Positions 31,652 to 40,505 of a stretch of DNA of 64,000 bases are shown piece after piece. Below the pieces are notes generated by a model. That model worked only from the letters and a program-made list of their open reading frames with translations. It had not been told where the DNA came from and did not search any database. The position numbers were made by a program, and so were the translations under genes. Numbering within the stretch: the stretch's first letter is position 1; every line of letters starts with the position of its first letter. This DNA is from Paenibacillus tepidiphilus. GTDB taxonomy: Bacteria > Bacillota > Bacilli > Paenibacillales > Paenibacillaceae. The stretch covers positions 186,001-250,000 of the forward strand of contig NZ_VWRQ01000001.1 of NCBI RefSeq assembly GCF_008635795.1. The letters run 5' to 3'.

Positions 31652-33163
31652 TTGAAAACTTACCGCAAGTTCCGGTTATTTACAACGATTTTGCCTATTA
31701 TTCTGCTGCTCACTTTACTGCCCTGGAGCGAAGCGCGCAGTCTCTCCGTACCCCGGACAGTGATTACCCCGGCTGCGGAGATTACTCCGATCAATCCAGC
31801 AGCTTCCAGTGAAGCCGCCGATTTGCTGAGCTATTTGTCCGATCTGGGCGGCCTGGGAATGATCGCCGGCCAGCATGACTATCTGGAGAGTCCCGATGAA
31901 TTCAACAATAAGCTGAAGCAGGCAAGCGGCGAATATGCCGTGCTGCACGGCTACGAGTTGGGGGCAATCAATAACCAGTCGCAGAAGACCATTGCCAAGC
32001 AGCGTCAGGGTGTTGTTAACAGCGCAATAAAATGGCATAAGGGCGGCGGAATTGTCGTCATGACCTTTCATCAGAGCCTGCCCGGAACAGCCCCGGCATG
32101 GGCCAACGTGCAGATGGGGCTAAGCCAGGAAGAGTTCGACGCTTACGTCACTCCCGGCACAGCGCAGTATAAACGGCTGATTGCCGATATCGATGAGGTT
32201 GCTGTTTATCTGGAGCAGCTTCGCGATGCCGATGTGCCGGTGCTTTGGCGGCCGTACCACGAGATGAACGGCGACTGGTTCTGGTGGGGCGGCAAGAACA
32301 ACTTCCTGAAACTTTGGGACATCATGTACAACCGGCTGACCAATGTCCACAAGCTGAACAACCTGCTGTGGGTATGGAATCCGAATGCGCCGAATGAATG
32401 GTCCGATGAATACGAGCCTTATTTTCCGGGACTCGGAAAGGTGGATGTTCTGGCTGCAGATATTTACAACAATGATTACAAACAATCCTATTATGAGAAG
32501 CTTCTGAAGCTGTCGGGCGGTAAGCCGATCGGTATCGGCGAGAGCGGCGAGCTTCCCGATCCCAAGGTCCTGTCTCAAACCCAGAGCAAATGGGTATATA
32601 CGATGACATGGGGCAAGATGCTGACCGAGAATAATAACCTGCAGCAAATCAAAAGCTTTATGGGTAATAATTACATCGTTTCACGGACGGATTACATTAA
32701 GCAGCTCGCGGCAAGACCCGTAAAGCCTGTTCCGGCACAGCGCAATGGCTTAACCGGCCAGTACTATAATAATACGGACCTGTCGGGTACGCCTGTGCTT
32801 ATCCGCAATGACGCCAAGATTGATTTCAACTGGCATGGAGATTCACCTGCAGCAGGCATCGGGAAGGACTCCTTTTCCGTCCGCTGGAGCGGCAAAATCA
32901 AACCGTCCTACAGCGAGGAATATACCTTCACAGCTTCCTCGGACGACGGTATACGTGTCTATATAGGCGGTAAACTGATCATCGACAGCTGGAAGAAGCA
33001 GAGCGGAGTCAGCCATAAAGGCAGCATCCGGCTGGCTGCGGGTACCTCTTACGATATCAAAGTGGAGTATTTCGAGAATCATGGTGATGCCAGCGTGCGC
33101 CTGATGTGGAAGAGTCCGAGTCAGAAGCAGGCTGTTATCTCCAAATCCGCATTCAGCTACTGA
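31652..33163 (+). CDS. Secreted GH26 beta-mannanase with one PA14 domain
   Basis: Start TTG 31652 follows GAGAGGAG; an ATG at 31648 is out of frame and stops at once. The 503-aa protein has a signal peptide (about 1-29), a GH26 domain (about 50-350) with acid/base Glu204 in [14 protein letters not shown] and nucleophile Glu297 in IGIGESGELP, and one C-terminal PA14 domain (about 367-500, [13 protein letters not shown]). It lacks the Pro-Thr linkers and second PA14 of the upstream enzyme but the catalytic domains are collinear and close, so one arose by duplication. Both proteins begin with the motif TYRK and both use TTG starts, which lowers expression. Predicted role: cutting mannan-containing polysaccharide outside the cell. 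Confidence 0.92.
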   Translation: MKTYRKFRLFTTILPIILLLTLLPWSEARSLSVPRTVITPAAEITPINPAASSEAADLLSYLSDLGGLGMIAGQHDYLESPDEFNNKLKQASGEYAVLHGYELGAINNQSQKTIAKQRQGVVNSAIKWHKGGGIVVMTFHQSLPGTAPAWANVQMGLSQEEFDAYVTPGTAQYKRLIADIDEVAVYLEQLRDADVPVLWRPYHEMNGDWFWWGGKNNFLKLWDIMYNRLTNVHKLNNLLWVWNPNAPNEWSDEYEPYFPGLGKVDVLAADIYNNDYKQSYYEKLLKLSGGKPIGIGESGELPDPKVLSQTQSKWVYTMTWGKMLTENNNLQQIKSFMGNNYIVSRTDYIKQLAARPVKPVPAQRNGLTGQYYNNTDLSGTPVLIRNDAKIDFNWHGDSPAAGIGKDSFSVRWSGKIKPSYSEEYTFTASSDDGIRVYIGGKLIIDSWKKQSGVSHKGSIRLAAGTSYDIKVEYFENHGDASVRLMWKSPSQKQAVISKSAFSY

Positions 33164-33228
33164 ACATCAAATCTTTAAATTCCAGATCATATGTACATCA
33201 GCTCCCGAAGAAAGCGAGGGCAAAAGAA

Positions 33229-35910
33229 ATGAGAACAAGGACGAGGAAAAAAAGAATCAAGCCATTTCATATTGTACTTAAATTTGCAGCTTTAGCCGTC
33301 TTATTTCTGTTGTCCGTCTCCGTTTTCGGAAATGACGGGACCTCCCGGACCGAGGTCGAGGTTGATATGTCCGAATTGTCCGCGGCAAAGGATATGGGGC
33401 CGGAGTTGCCGGATGGCACGCTTCTGTGGGAGATCGGCAAGGAGGACGGCTCTGCCGCCGAATTCGCCGAGTCTGTCTCTTCGGGGGCGAAGGTTATCGA
33501 CGCGGCTTCCGGCACGATGAAGGCCTCGGTTGTGAAATCGGTGCCCTCCGGCCTCAAGGGAGACAGCAATCCGGAGCTGAGCATCAAATACAAACTGGAT
33601 AAGATCCCGGAGCATGGGGTCTTATTTCGTGTGAGCATCCTGGATGCTTATAAATCCGTTCCACAAATGAGTGTGTTCTCGAACCGCCAGCTGTCGGGAA
33701 TTATCCAGATCGCCGGCGTCTCAGGCACGGACAGCAAATATACCTTCCGCAAAACCTATGAGCTGTACATCCCCAAGGAACAGCTGGCTACAGGTGATAA
33801 TGAGCTGAAGCTGAAGACTGTAAAAGGGATTTATTCTTCTTCGCTGGAAGACAAATATGATTGGTGGACCTGGGATTCCTTAAGTCTGGAGTCCCTGAAG
33901 AGTCCGATTGCAGAGCCGATTCACGGAAGCTATACCCTGACCGGAACGATGGTCAACAACAAACAGTTCTATTTCGATGAAGGTGCGGTATCGCATCTGC
34001 CGTATGTGATGAAATGGCTTGGCGTGGCTTACAGCGGCAATGTTATGCGCACAAGCTGTGCCAGCGACGTTGGCCGCTCCTGCTCCAATATGGAGGATTA
34101 TTACAAGGTATTGCAGGATTACAATATGCAGGCGGTGGCGCTGTATCTGCATACCGGCGATATAACACTGAATGAAGACGGTTCGCTTCCGCAGGAAGCG
34201 GAGCAGAAGCTGACGGATTACTTCGAACAATACGGCCAGTACCTTCAGTATTACGAGGTGGATAATGAGCCGGGATTGTTTAACCGCTCCAAGGCAGTCA
34301 ATCTGGCCATCGCGGACTGGTTGAATACGAAGGGGAAGACGCTCGCGCCACATATGCAGACCGTTGCCCCGGGCTGGGCTTACTGGCCAAGCTATAGCGC
34401 GGATTCCTGCGGTAACCAGAAGGGTGGCGTGAAGCAGTGCGGCGACCCCGACGGCTGGGAGCGTGATCCGGAGCAGCGCGCTGAGCTGGAGGATGTGACG
34501 GATTTGACCAATGGCCATTCCTACGGCGAATCTTATATTTTCAGCAATGGCGGCAGCTTTACAGAGAATCTAAAGACCTTCGGCGGTGCTGTGGACGGAC
34601 TGCCCAAGAAAATGCTGACTACCGAATTCGGTACCTCGGACAGTCATGTTGACGCTTATCAATATGGAGCTTCCCAGCCGACGGCTGCGGTGTTCGACCG
34701 GATTATGCGGGGGCATATCGGTTATGCGGATATGTTCGTGCAGCACGCCGCATTCTTCAAGAACTTCAGCCTGTTCAAGTATGGCTTCAATCTAGAGGAA
34801 CATGATCCGGCGAAAACGGAGATTTATTACACCAAAGAAGGTGAGGATTCCCGGGTCAGCATCATGAGAAGACTGAGTCTGGCCTATGCCACGCATGGAG
34901 CGCCGCTTGGTTATGAGGTGGGCAATAAGAGCGCCTTGCAGGATAAGCTGGTGTACGTGCGGGCGGTGGACACCTCTACCCTTGAGCCTCTGGCGGGCAG
35001 CGGAGCCACCTCCAACAAAGTGCTGGTGAATTTCGTGAACTTCGAGAACACCGAGCAAACCGTCAATGTGAAGGTGACGATGCCGAAAGCCGCAATATAT
35101 GAAGGTGAACGTTTCGGCAACGGCGATACGTATGAGGAGGCCCGGACATATGTAACCGGAAAGAAGGCAAGCCCGGCCCTTGAATTTACAGAGACGCTTG
35201 CTCCGGGAGAGGCGGTGCAGTATATTCTGCAGCCGTCCTCGGAGGTGGCGGACGCGGCGCCGCAGGGATTCAAGGCGACGGCAGTCAAGGGAATGGCCGT
35301 TAAGCTGAGCTGGCTGGAGGCACCCGGAGCAAGCTATGAAGTGCTCCGGGCCGACGGCTCGGGCGACGATTTGAAAGTAATAGCTACCGGTGTTAAGCAA
35401 ACCACTTATACGGATGCTAAGCTGGCGGAAGGAACGCTGTACACGTATGCGGTACGTGTCTCCGGTTCGGGAGTCATGTCCAAGGAGACGCAGATCACCG
35501 CTACCGGCCTGGTTCCGCTGGACCGCTCGGAATGGAAGGTATCCGCTAATCTCAACGGAAACAATATGTATCCTGTCAATGCTATTGACGGAGATAAGCG
35601 TACACGCTGGGATACGGGCAAGCACCAGAGCTCGGGCGAGTATTTCCAGATTAATCTCGGAGGTCCGCATAAAGTGGAGGCGATTGAGCTGGACTATTCA
35701 TTGTCATCCTATGACTATCCGCGGGGTTACGAGGTGTTTGTATCCGATGACGCCAGCAATTGGAAGCGGATTGCAACGGGAAAAGGCAGTCTGAACCGGA
35801 CGCGGATTGAATTTGAACCTATCAGCACACGTCATATCCTGATTAAGCAGACCGGTGCCGGCGGCAACTATTGGTCCATTCAGGAATTGCAGGTCTACTC
35901 CAGAGAATAA
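33229..35910 (+). CDS. Secreted clan GH-A-like glycosidase with Fn3 and CBM32 (F5/8C) domains
   Basis: ATG 33229 follows GCGAGGG; the frame runs back into the previous gene. The 893-aa protein has a basic N-terminus and one hydrophobic helix (about 15-33), a signal peptide or anchor. Residues about 60-215 are a beta-rich domain, then a TIM-barrel-like region (about 225-600) with YYEVDNEPGLF (Glu347) and LTTEFGTSDSH (Glu466), which fit the acid/base on strand 4 and the nucleophile on strand 7 of clan GH-A. An Fn3 domain (about 675-760) and a discoidin/CBM32 domain (about 765-890, AIDGDKRTRWDTG, IQELQVYSRE) follow. I do not recognise the exact family (GH39/GH5-like). Placed last in the cluster, it probably acts on the same matrix polysaccharide. 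Confidence 0.8.
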   Translation: MRTRTRKKRIKPFHIVLKFAALAVLFLLSVSVFGNDGTSRTEVEVDMSELSAAKDMGPELPDGTLLWEIGKEDGSAAEFAESVSSGAKVIDAASGTMKASVVKSVPSGLKGDSNPELSIKYKLDKIPEHGVLFRVSILDAYKSVPQMSVFSNRQLSGIIQIAGVSGTDSKYTFRKTYELYIPKEQLATGDNELKLKTVKGIYSSSLEDKYDWWTWDSLSLESLKSPIAEPIHGSYTLTGTMVNNKQFYFDEGAVSHLPYVMKWLGVAYSGNVMRTSCASDVGRSCSNMEDYYKVLQDYNMQAVALYLHTGDITLNEDGSLPQEAEQKLTDYFEQYGQYLQYYEVDNEPGLFNRSKAVNLAIADWLNTKGKTLAPHMQTVAPGWAYWPSYSADSCGNQKGGVKQCGDPDGWERDPEQRAELEDVTDLTNGHSYGESYIFSNGGSFTENLKTFGGAVDGLPKKMLTTEFGTSDSHVDAYQYGASQPTAAVFDRIMRGHIGYADMFVQHAAFFKNFSLFKYGFNLEEHDPAKTEIYYTKEGEDSRVSIMRRLSLAYATHGAPLGYEVGNKSALQDKLVYVRAVDTSTLEPLAGSGATSNKVLVNFVNFENTEQTVNVKVTMPKAAIYEGERFGNGDTYEEARTYVTGKKASPALEFTETLAPGEAVQYILQPSSEVADAAPQGFKATAVKGMAVKLSWLEAPGASYEVLRADGSGDDLKVIATGVKQTTYTDAKLAEGTLYTYAVRVSGSGVMSKETQITATGLVPLDRSEWKVSANLNGNNMYPVNAIDGDKRTRWDTGKHQSSGEYFQINLGGPHKVEAIELDYSLSSYDYPRGYEVFVSDDASNWKRIATGKGSLNRTRIEFEPISTRHILIKQTGAGGNYWSIQELQVYSRE

Positions 35911-35936
35911 GGAACTTTAATAGATGTGCCGAAAAG

Positions 35937-35967
35937 GTGCCGTCTCGTTCTGAGAGGCGCTTTTTTT
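35937..35967 (+). terminator. Rho-independent terminator at the end of the EPS/glycosidase cluster
   Basis: GCCGTCTC-GTTCT-GAGAGGC, a stem with one bulge, followed by GCTTTTTTT. The remaining gap to the dps gene (35968-36295) holds a 61-codon frame without a ribosome binding site and the dps control region. Confidence 0.75.
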
Positions 35968-36200
35968 GATGTTGAATTTTTGGAATAGCTGCGTGTATTA
36001 TTCAAGTGATAATCAGCAACAAGAGTATTGTATCTCCACATGGCAATACTATGGTTAGGTCCGGGACGAGTGTATGTAATCTTTTCTTCCGCTGTAAGGA
36101 ATTTGTGGCAATCTCTGAGCTTTTAAAATGTTGTGACGGAGGTAACAGGAGAACGGCACAAGGTATGTTAGAATTTGCAGCAACAATATGAGAAAACAGA

Positions 36201-36255
36201 TTGCAATCTGCGCATTTTTGTGTTAAATTGTATATAGATTTAGAACGAGTCTAAA
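36201..36255 (+). promoter_or_regulatory. dps promoter with PerR/Fur-like operator
   Basis: A weak promoter, TTGCAA (36201-36206), 16 nt, TTAAAT (36223-36228), is followed by the dyad TTTAGA-ACGAG-TCTAAA at 36239-36255. The inner 15 bp TTAGAACGAGTCTAA matches the PerR consensus TTATAATNATTATAA at 10 of 14 positions. Its place just after the -10 fits repression; peroxide or iron control of dps is typical (family knowledge). Confidence 0.5.
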
Positions 36256-36295
36256 TACAATAAACTAATAAATATAACTGTGGGAGGTAATTGGA

Positions 36296-36751
36296 ATGAG
36301 CACAGAAGTGAAGAACCTGACTGAATTGTATGCTGCATTGAACCGCCAAACTGCGAACTGGACACTGCTGGGAGTAAAGCTGCACCACTATCACTGGTAC
36401 GTGAATGGCCCGCAATTCTTTACGCTGCATGAGAAATTTGAAGAGCTCTACAACGAAGCTGCAGGATTTGTGGATGAGCTTGCCGAGCGTCTGCTCGCCA
36501 TCGGCGGAAAGCCTGCTTCCACGATGACGCAGTACCTGGCTCTTTCCGATCTGAAAGAAGCTGCTGGCGGAGAAAGCGCCAAAGAAATGGTCGCACAGCT
36601 GGTTCAGGATTTCACTTTAATTGTGGAAGAGCTGAAGGCCGGTATCGAAGCCGCCGAGGATCTGGGTGACCATCCGACCGCAGACCTGTTTATCGGAATC
36701 AGAAGCAGTGTGGAGAAGACCACCTGGATGTTGAACGCTTATCTGGGATAA
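36296..36751 (+). CDS. dps: Dps-family ferritin-like protein
   Basis: ATG 36296 follows GTGGGAGG. The 151-aa protein is all-helical and carries the Dps ferroxidase signature in helix A and B: LLGVKLHHYHWYVNGPQFFTLHEKFEELYNEAAGFVDELAERLLAIGG. Dps dodecamers oxidise Fe2+ with peroxide, store iron and protect DNA. The N-terminus is short and lacks a Lys-rich DNA-binding tail, so direct DNA binding is uncertain. It is a single-gene unit with its own operator-like dyad upstream and a bidirectional terminator after it, shared with the convergent AIM24 gene. Confidence 0.93.
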   Translation: MSTEVKNLTELYAALNRQTANWTLLGVKLHHYHWYVNGPQFFTLHEKFEELYNEAAGFVDELAERLLAIGGKPASTMTQYLALSDLKEAAGGESAKEMVAQLVQDFTLIVEELKAGIEAAEDLGDHPTADLFIGIRSSVEKTTWMLNAYLG

Positions 36752-36821
36752 TGGAACTCCGGCGGAATATAGGCCGGAACGATAGCCCTGAGCCTTTGCT
36801 CGTTAAGCTGGTATAGAAGAG

Positions 36822-36853
36822 AAGCCCGTGTGCTGACGCACACGGGCTTTTTT
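36822..36853. terminator. Bidirectional terminator between dps and the AIM24 gene
   Basis: AAGCCCGTGTG-CTGACG-CACACGGGCTT is a perfect stem flanked by T residues on the plus strand; the A-rich left flank gives only a modest T-run for the minus strand. Confidence 0.85.
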
Positions 36854-36900
36854 GATGGGATTAGTATTCTCTAAATAGCTGCTTCTTCCTATTCCAGGCT

Positions 36901-37605
36901 TTATTTGATAATGACTCCGCCGAATGGAAGCGCCTCGCGCAGAAACCGTTTGATAATCCCGTCCTCCCGGTTATCCCGCTCAAAGCGCCGGTTCTGGCTG
37001 CCGGCTTGAAACAGCACATATCCGTGCCCGGTCATCTTCCAATGATAGCTCATATGCTGGCTTGCCAAATGATTGCCGTATACGGTCAATTCAAGCTTCG
37101 CGTTCTCCGGATAAGCGATGACGCTTCCGGCATCGACATAAAGCGGCTCCACCGGATGGAGAGCAGCCTCACATACAGTTCCTTCGGTGAGGATGCCGAT
37201 GCTGCCTTCCCCCGAGAACTTTACCTTTACGACATCACGGGTCACCAGCATATTCTTCATATTGAGAATTCTCGACTCCATGGTAATTCCCTTGGTGTAA
37301 AAAAAGAGATGCCTGAAATCATACAGCAGATCGCTATGCCCGCCGATCCGCAGCGTCTTGATGCGGTAGCCGGGCGGCAGTGCGGCTACAAAGCTGCAGG
37401 GTCCGGACATTTCTGCCCGGATGAGCTTGCGCTTGCGGTACATGCCCTGCACATTCATTAAGCGGTCGGAACGGCCGGAGGAAGGTCCTTGATAAGCGAT
37501 GATCTGCTGCGGATGCAGGACATGCACTTCTTCATGGGCGTCGACAATAATTCTGACGGCCTGTCCGCTGCCGCTGTCGCCCTCATCCTGTACCTCTACG
37601 TTCAT
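36901..37605 (-). CDS. AIM24/TIGR00266-like protein
   Basis: ATG 37605 follows AGGAGAGTGAGG. The 234-aa protein is predicted to be all beta and matches the AIM24 pattern: an opening strand region with VHVLHPQQIIAYQGPSS, the conserved MLVTRDVVKVKFSGEGSIGILTEG block and VDAGSVIAYPENAKLELTVYG near the middle. No signal peptide or membrane segment is present. Bacterial members have no firm biochemical role; several are linked to membrane or stress functions. Here it stands alone between dps and a coiled-coil membrane protein on the same strand (70 bp apart), with which it may be co-transcribed. Confidence 0.85.
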   Translation of the reverse strand: MNVEVQDEGDSGSGQAVRIIVDAHEEVHVLHPQQIIAYQGPSSGRSDRLMNVQGMYRKRKLIRAEMSGPCSFVAALPPGYRIKTLRIGGHSDLLYDFRHLFFYTKGITMESRILNMKNMLVTRDVVKVKFSGEGSIGILTEGTVCEAALHPVEPLYVDAGSVIAYPENAKLELTVYGNHLASQHMSYHWKMTGHGYVLFQAGSQNRRFERDNREDGIIKRFLREALPFGGVIIK

Positions 37606-37674
37606 GCCTCACTCTCCTTCAATACAGTCTATACAGTTTGAACCTGAAAATGATATCCAGGTCGGCACCGGGCA

Positions 37675-38169
37675 TCAGCGCAGCCGGTCACTCTTGCGGG
37701 AACGGCTGCGCATGCTGAGCCGCAGCAGCCGGACCAGGAGAAAGTAGCCAATAAGAAGCGCGACTCCGGTGATGACAGTCACTTTAATCCGGTTAAAGTA
37801 TTGCTCACGCGCTGTACGTTCGTTCTTTAATTCATCGACGACGAGACTGAGCTGGCGGTTCTGCTCCATCAGCGCCGCATTCTGGGAACGGTAGGATTCC
37901 ATCTCCGTCAAGGTCTGGCCAAGCTGATCCTTGGCTTCTCCAAGCTCACTTTGGGTCTGCTGCAGCTCATCTATGGTCTGCTGATAGCTCTCCTGCAGCT
38001 CACTGACTTCACCAGGCAGCTCGGAAAACTTCTGCAGCCCGTTATATAAATCACTGAAATAATTGGCCTGTGCCGCCGGAGCGGGCAGAAAGGCGGACAG
38101 GCATAACAGGAGCATCGCTCCGCCTGAAATTCGGGCCAATCGTTTTCTTGTCGGTTTATTCCATTTCAT
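37675..38169 (-). CDS. Secreted/membrane coiled-coil protein, unknown function
   Basis: ATG 38169 follows GGTGAGAGAAG. The 164-aa product has a signal peptide (about 1-36, cut near AQA-N), a short extracytoplasmic start (YFSDLYNGLQKF), a continuous coiled coil (about 50-118; SELQESYQQTIDELQQTQSE and on to QNRQLSLVVDELKNER), one membrane helix (about 129-148, VTVITGVALLIGYFLLVRLL) and a basic tail RSRSRKSDR in the cytoplasm. This is a type I membrane protein with an external coiled coil. I do not recognise a family. It is upstream of the AIM24 gene on the same strand. Confidence 0.8.
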   Translation of the reverse strand: MKWNKPTRKRLARISGGAMLLLCLSAFLPAPAAQANYFSDLYNGLQKFSELPGEVSELQESYQQTIDELQQTQSELGEAKDQLGQTLTEMESYRSQNAALMEQNRQLSLVVDELKNERTAREQYFNRIKVTVITGVALLIGYFLLVRLLRLSMRSRSRKSDRLR

Positions 38170-38626
38170 CTTCTCTCACCACCTGATTAAGGGTGTTTTG
38201 TTGCCATTCTTTCTTCACATTGTAGCATAGCGGGACAAGCTTCGACACCCCGTGTCAGGCTCTCTATCCAAGGCCATAAGGCGGTTTCATGTCTGTTTAT
38301 CCCTTTTTACCCGTGGGGCGGGGACAGTAATCTTGGGCTGGCAGGCATCTGGATATAATACCGCTGAGGCTGCCGGAAGGTTTCGTTTTACTGCAGTAAT
38401 TATATAGAAGGAGGATGATGACGGAACGGCTCTGCCTAAACACGAAAACTATTTTTCGTCACAATTAGACAAAACACCGTTCTTTCGCAAAGAGGCAGCC
38501 GGATTTTTAGGATTGCAGCTCTTTTTTTGTCGATATTATAGGGGCGAACGTATATTCCATGACAAGGAGTTGTCCGCCAATATTGGTACATTAATAGAAG
38601 AACCAAAAAAAGAAAGAGGTGGAAAT
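38170..38626. other. Divergent 457-bp intergenic region
   Basis: No supported gene. A 17-codon frame beginning ATGATGACGGAACGG near 38417 has GAAGGAGG directly before it, but the distance to the start is too short to trust. TATAAT at about 38353 lacks a proper -35. Two A/T-rich tracts (about 38450 and 38525) lie near the start of the plus-strand gene. It serves as control region for genes on both sides. Confidence 0.4.
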
Positions 38627-39340
38627 ATGCAAGCAAGTATACAACCTGAATTTACCTGGAGCCGAAACCGGATTTATGCAGGCGGTGCTCATCATCTGAT
38701 TTTACTTGTCGAGTGGAGGGGCATGGTCCAGCAGGAGGATACCCGGAAAAAATCACGCAAGGTGGTTGCCCGTGACATTGAGCTGCGTCTCTGGCTGGAG
38801 GCCCATGTGTCCTGCCGCGGATGCTACGGTGCTGCCGCCGAGGTGGAGGAAGGAGGGCCATTGGTGCTGAAGCTCGGCAGAATAAACGCCGGTCAGCGCA
38901 GAGCGCTCGCCCTGGAGGTCGACATGGCGCCTATGACTGCCGGCATTCATGAGGCCGTGTGGGTACAATGGCAGTATAAGCAGCCTGCAATCGAACGGGT
39001 CAGAGAGCTTCCATTGGCCAAGCTGGGCATAGAATACACCCGTCATACAGAGACGCTTAGTGCGGCAGACAGCTTTTATGTAGAAAGAACGTTTGAACTG
39101 CTGAAGACGGAGCAGGTGCTCCGGGAAGCGGAAAGAAGCGGTTTTGCGGGTGGCGGCGGCACGGAGGCTCTGGATAAACTGCGGAGGCAGGCGGATAAGC
39201 TGCTGCTGCTGGCGGCGCGGTCCGGTGATCTGCAGCTGGCCAAAGAAGCGGAAAGCCTATACCGCCGGCTGGATGCGGAGCAGGAACGGAGGAAGGCGAA
39301 CAGAAGAACGGCCGACAACTCCTTTGTCCTCCGCAACTAG
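38627..39340 (+). CDS. Hypothetical protein resembling the C-terminal part of vWA-domain proteins
   Basis: The start is ATG 38627 (MQASIQPEFTWSRNRIYAGG), preceded by GAAAGAGGTGG; the frame extends back to 38513. The 237-aa product has a beta-sandwich-like region (about 10-130; ELRLWLEAHVSCRGCYGAA, LGRINAGQRRALALEVDM, EAVWVQWQYKQP) followed by a helical tail (about 135-235) rich in Ala, Glu, Arg and Leu. The order resembles the region behind the vWA domain in bacterial vWA proteins, but the vWA domain itself, including its MIDAS motif, is absent. No signal peptide. It may be a stand-alone accessory domain or a remnant of a larger gene. Function unknown. Confidence 0.6.
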   Translation: MQASIQPEFTWSRNRIYAGGAHHLILLVEWRGMVQQEDTRKKSRKVVARDIELRLWLEAHVSCRGCYGAAAEVEEGGPLVLKLGRINAGQRRALALEVDMAPMTAGIHEAVWVQWQYKQPAIERVRELPLAKLGIEYTRHTETLSAADSFYVERTFELLKTEQVLREAERSGFAGGGGTEALDKLRRQADKLLLLAARSGDLQLAKEAESLYRRLDAEQERRKANRRTADNSFVLRN

Positions 39341-39539
39341 CGGATTATACATAACAGAAGACTTCTATACTTATATCGGACTTACTTAACAGCTAATGTA
39401 ATATATATTCGTGGTAATATAGTAAAATAGTTCTATTATATTTTAGTATTTCGGTTATGTAATCGCAAGGAATAGATAAATATAACTAATTTATTTAAAA
39501 TAATGGGTCTATTTTACCATAAATCAAGGGGAACTGAAG

Positions 39540-40505
39540 ATGACAGACCGATTAATCCGGCTGATGCGTATAATAACGCTGGTGCAAGCCAAACCGGGTA
39601 TTCTGGCCCGCGAACTAGCGGAACGCTGCGGCAGCAGCGAAAGAACGATTTACCGGGATATGGATGCGCTCAGCGCGATGCATATCCCCATTACCCATCT
39701 GGGGCATGGAAAGGGATATGCTTTTATCGGAAATTTTGCACTTTACCCTTTGGATTTTTCGGAAGAGGAAGCATCAGCATTTTCACAACTCCGCGGTATT
39801 ATGAAGGAAATCAAGCCGCTGTTGCCTCCGGACTTCGAAGGCGCCTATGAAAAAATACTGGCGGCTGAATATAAGCATAAAACGGAGAGGGAAGAGAAGA
39901 TGGAAAGTGTAAAAAAAGAAAACGGTCTGCAGCGGCTAGATCGGGGGAATACACAGGCGGAGCAGGCGCCCTGTCTGAATGAAATCATAACCTCCGTCAT
40001 GAAGCAGAGAACCATTCAGGCGGATTACTATGAGAATGCCACGGAGGAAGCCGGCATTCTCATTGATCCCTATTGTCTGATTCCCCTGGAGAACCGTTAC
40101 CATCTGATCGGCTTCTGCCACCGCTTCAAAACGCTGCGCGCTTTCCATATCAGCGGATTCTCCAGCATGGCCGTGCTTCCCCGCCGTTTTAACAGAAAGA
40201 CTGTTGATGTACCGGCTTTTATGGAATCGAAGTGGAACCTTAAACAGGACAGTGTGCAGATTGAGTTCAAGGTGCGTTTCTCGGACCGGGCGATCGATTG
40301 GGTGATGCAGGAGGGAATTCCCGTTCAGCCGGATAGGCTGGATTTGGAGCAGGGATGCCTTTATTTCAAGGTGGGGGCGGCAGAGGATGTCGCGGCGGTA
40401 AGCTGGATTATGGAATTTGCCGAAGAGGCTGAGATTGTGGAGCCGGTATATTACCGGGATTGGCTGAAGGCTCAACTGGATAAGTGGCTGCAGTTGTATA
40501 AATGA
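39540..40505 (+). CDS. WYL-domain transcriptional regulator
   Basis: ATG 39540 follows AAGGGG. The 321-aa protein has an N-terminal helix-turn-helix (about 5-60; GILARELAERCGSSERTIYRDMDAL, the DeoR/HTH_11 pattern), a linker region, and a WYL domain (about 150-250; IDPYCLIPLENRYHLIGFCHRFKTLRAFHI) with the C-terminal WCX part (about 245-315). In the WYL motif the usual Trp-Tyr-Leu is replaced by a Tyr-His-Leu run. WYL proteins sense ligands, often nucleotides or nucleic acid, and control diverse genes. It lies upstream of the Dpp-type transporter genes after a 244-bp gap in the same direction; control of that operon is possible. Confidence 0.9.
   Translation: MTDRLIRLMRIITLVQAKPGILARELAERCGSSERTIYRDMDALSAMHIPITHLGHGKGYAFIGNFALYPLDFSEEEASAFSQLRGIMKEIKPLLPPDFEGAYEKILAAEYKHKTEREEKMESVKKENGLQRLDRGNTQAEQAPCLNEIITSVMKQRTIQADYYENATEEAGILIDPYCLIPLENRYHLIGFCHRFKTLRAFHISGFSSMAVLPRRFNRKTVDVPAFMESKWNLKQDSVQIEFKVRFSDRAIDWVMQEGIPVQPDRLDLEQGCLYFKVGAAEDVAAVSWIMEFAEEAEIVEPVYYRDWLKAQLDKWLQLYK

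Noticed and set aside
36006-36191. 61-codon plus-strand frame upstream of dps
   Set aside because: No ribosome binding site, no recognisable protein features, and it overlaps the dps control region.
38417-38471. 17-codon ORF after GAAGGAGG
   Set aside because: The putative ribosome binding site abuts the ATG, too close for normal initiation, and the peptide has no distinguishing features.
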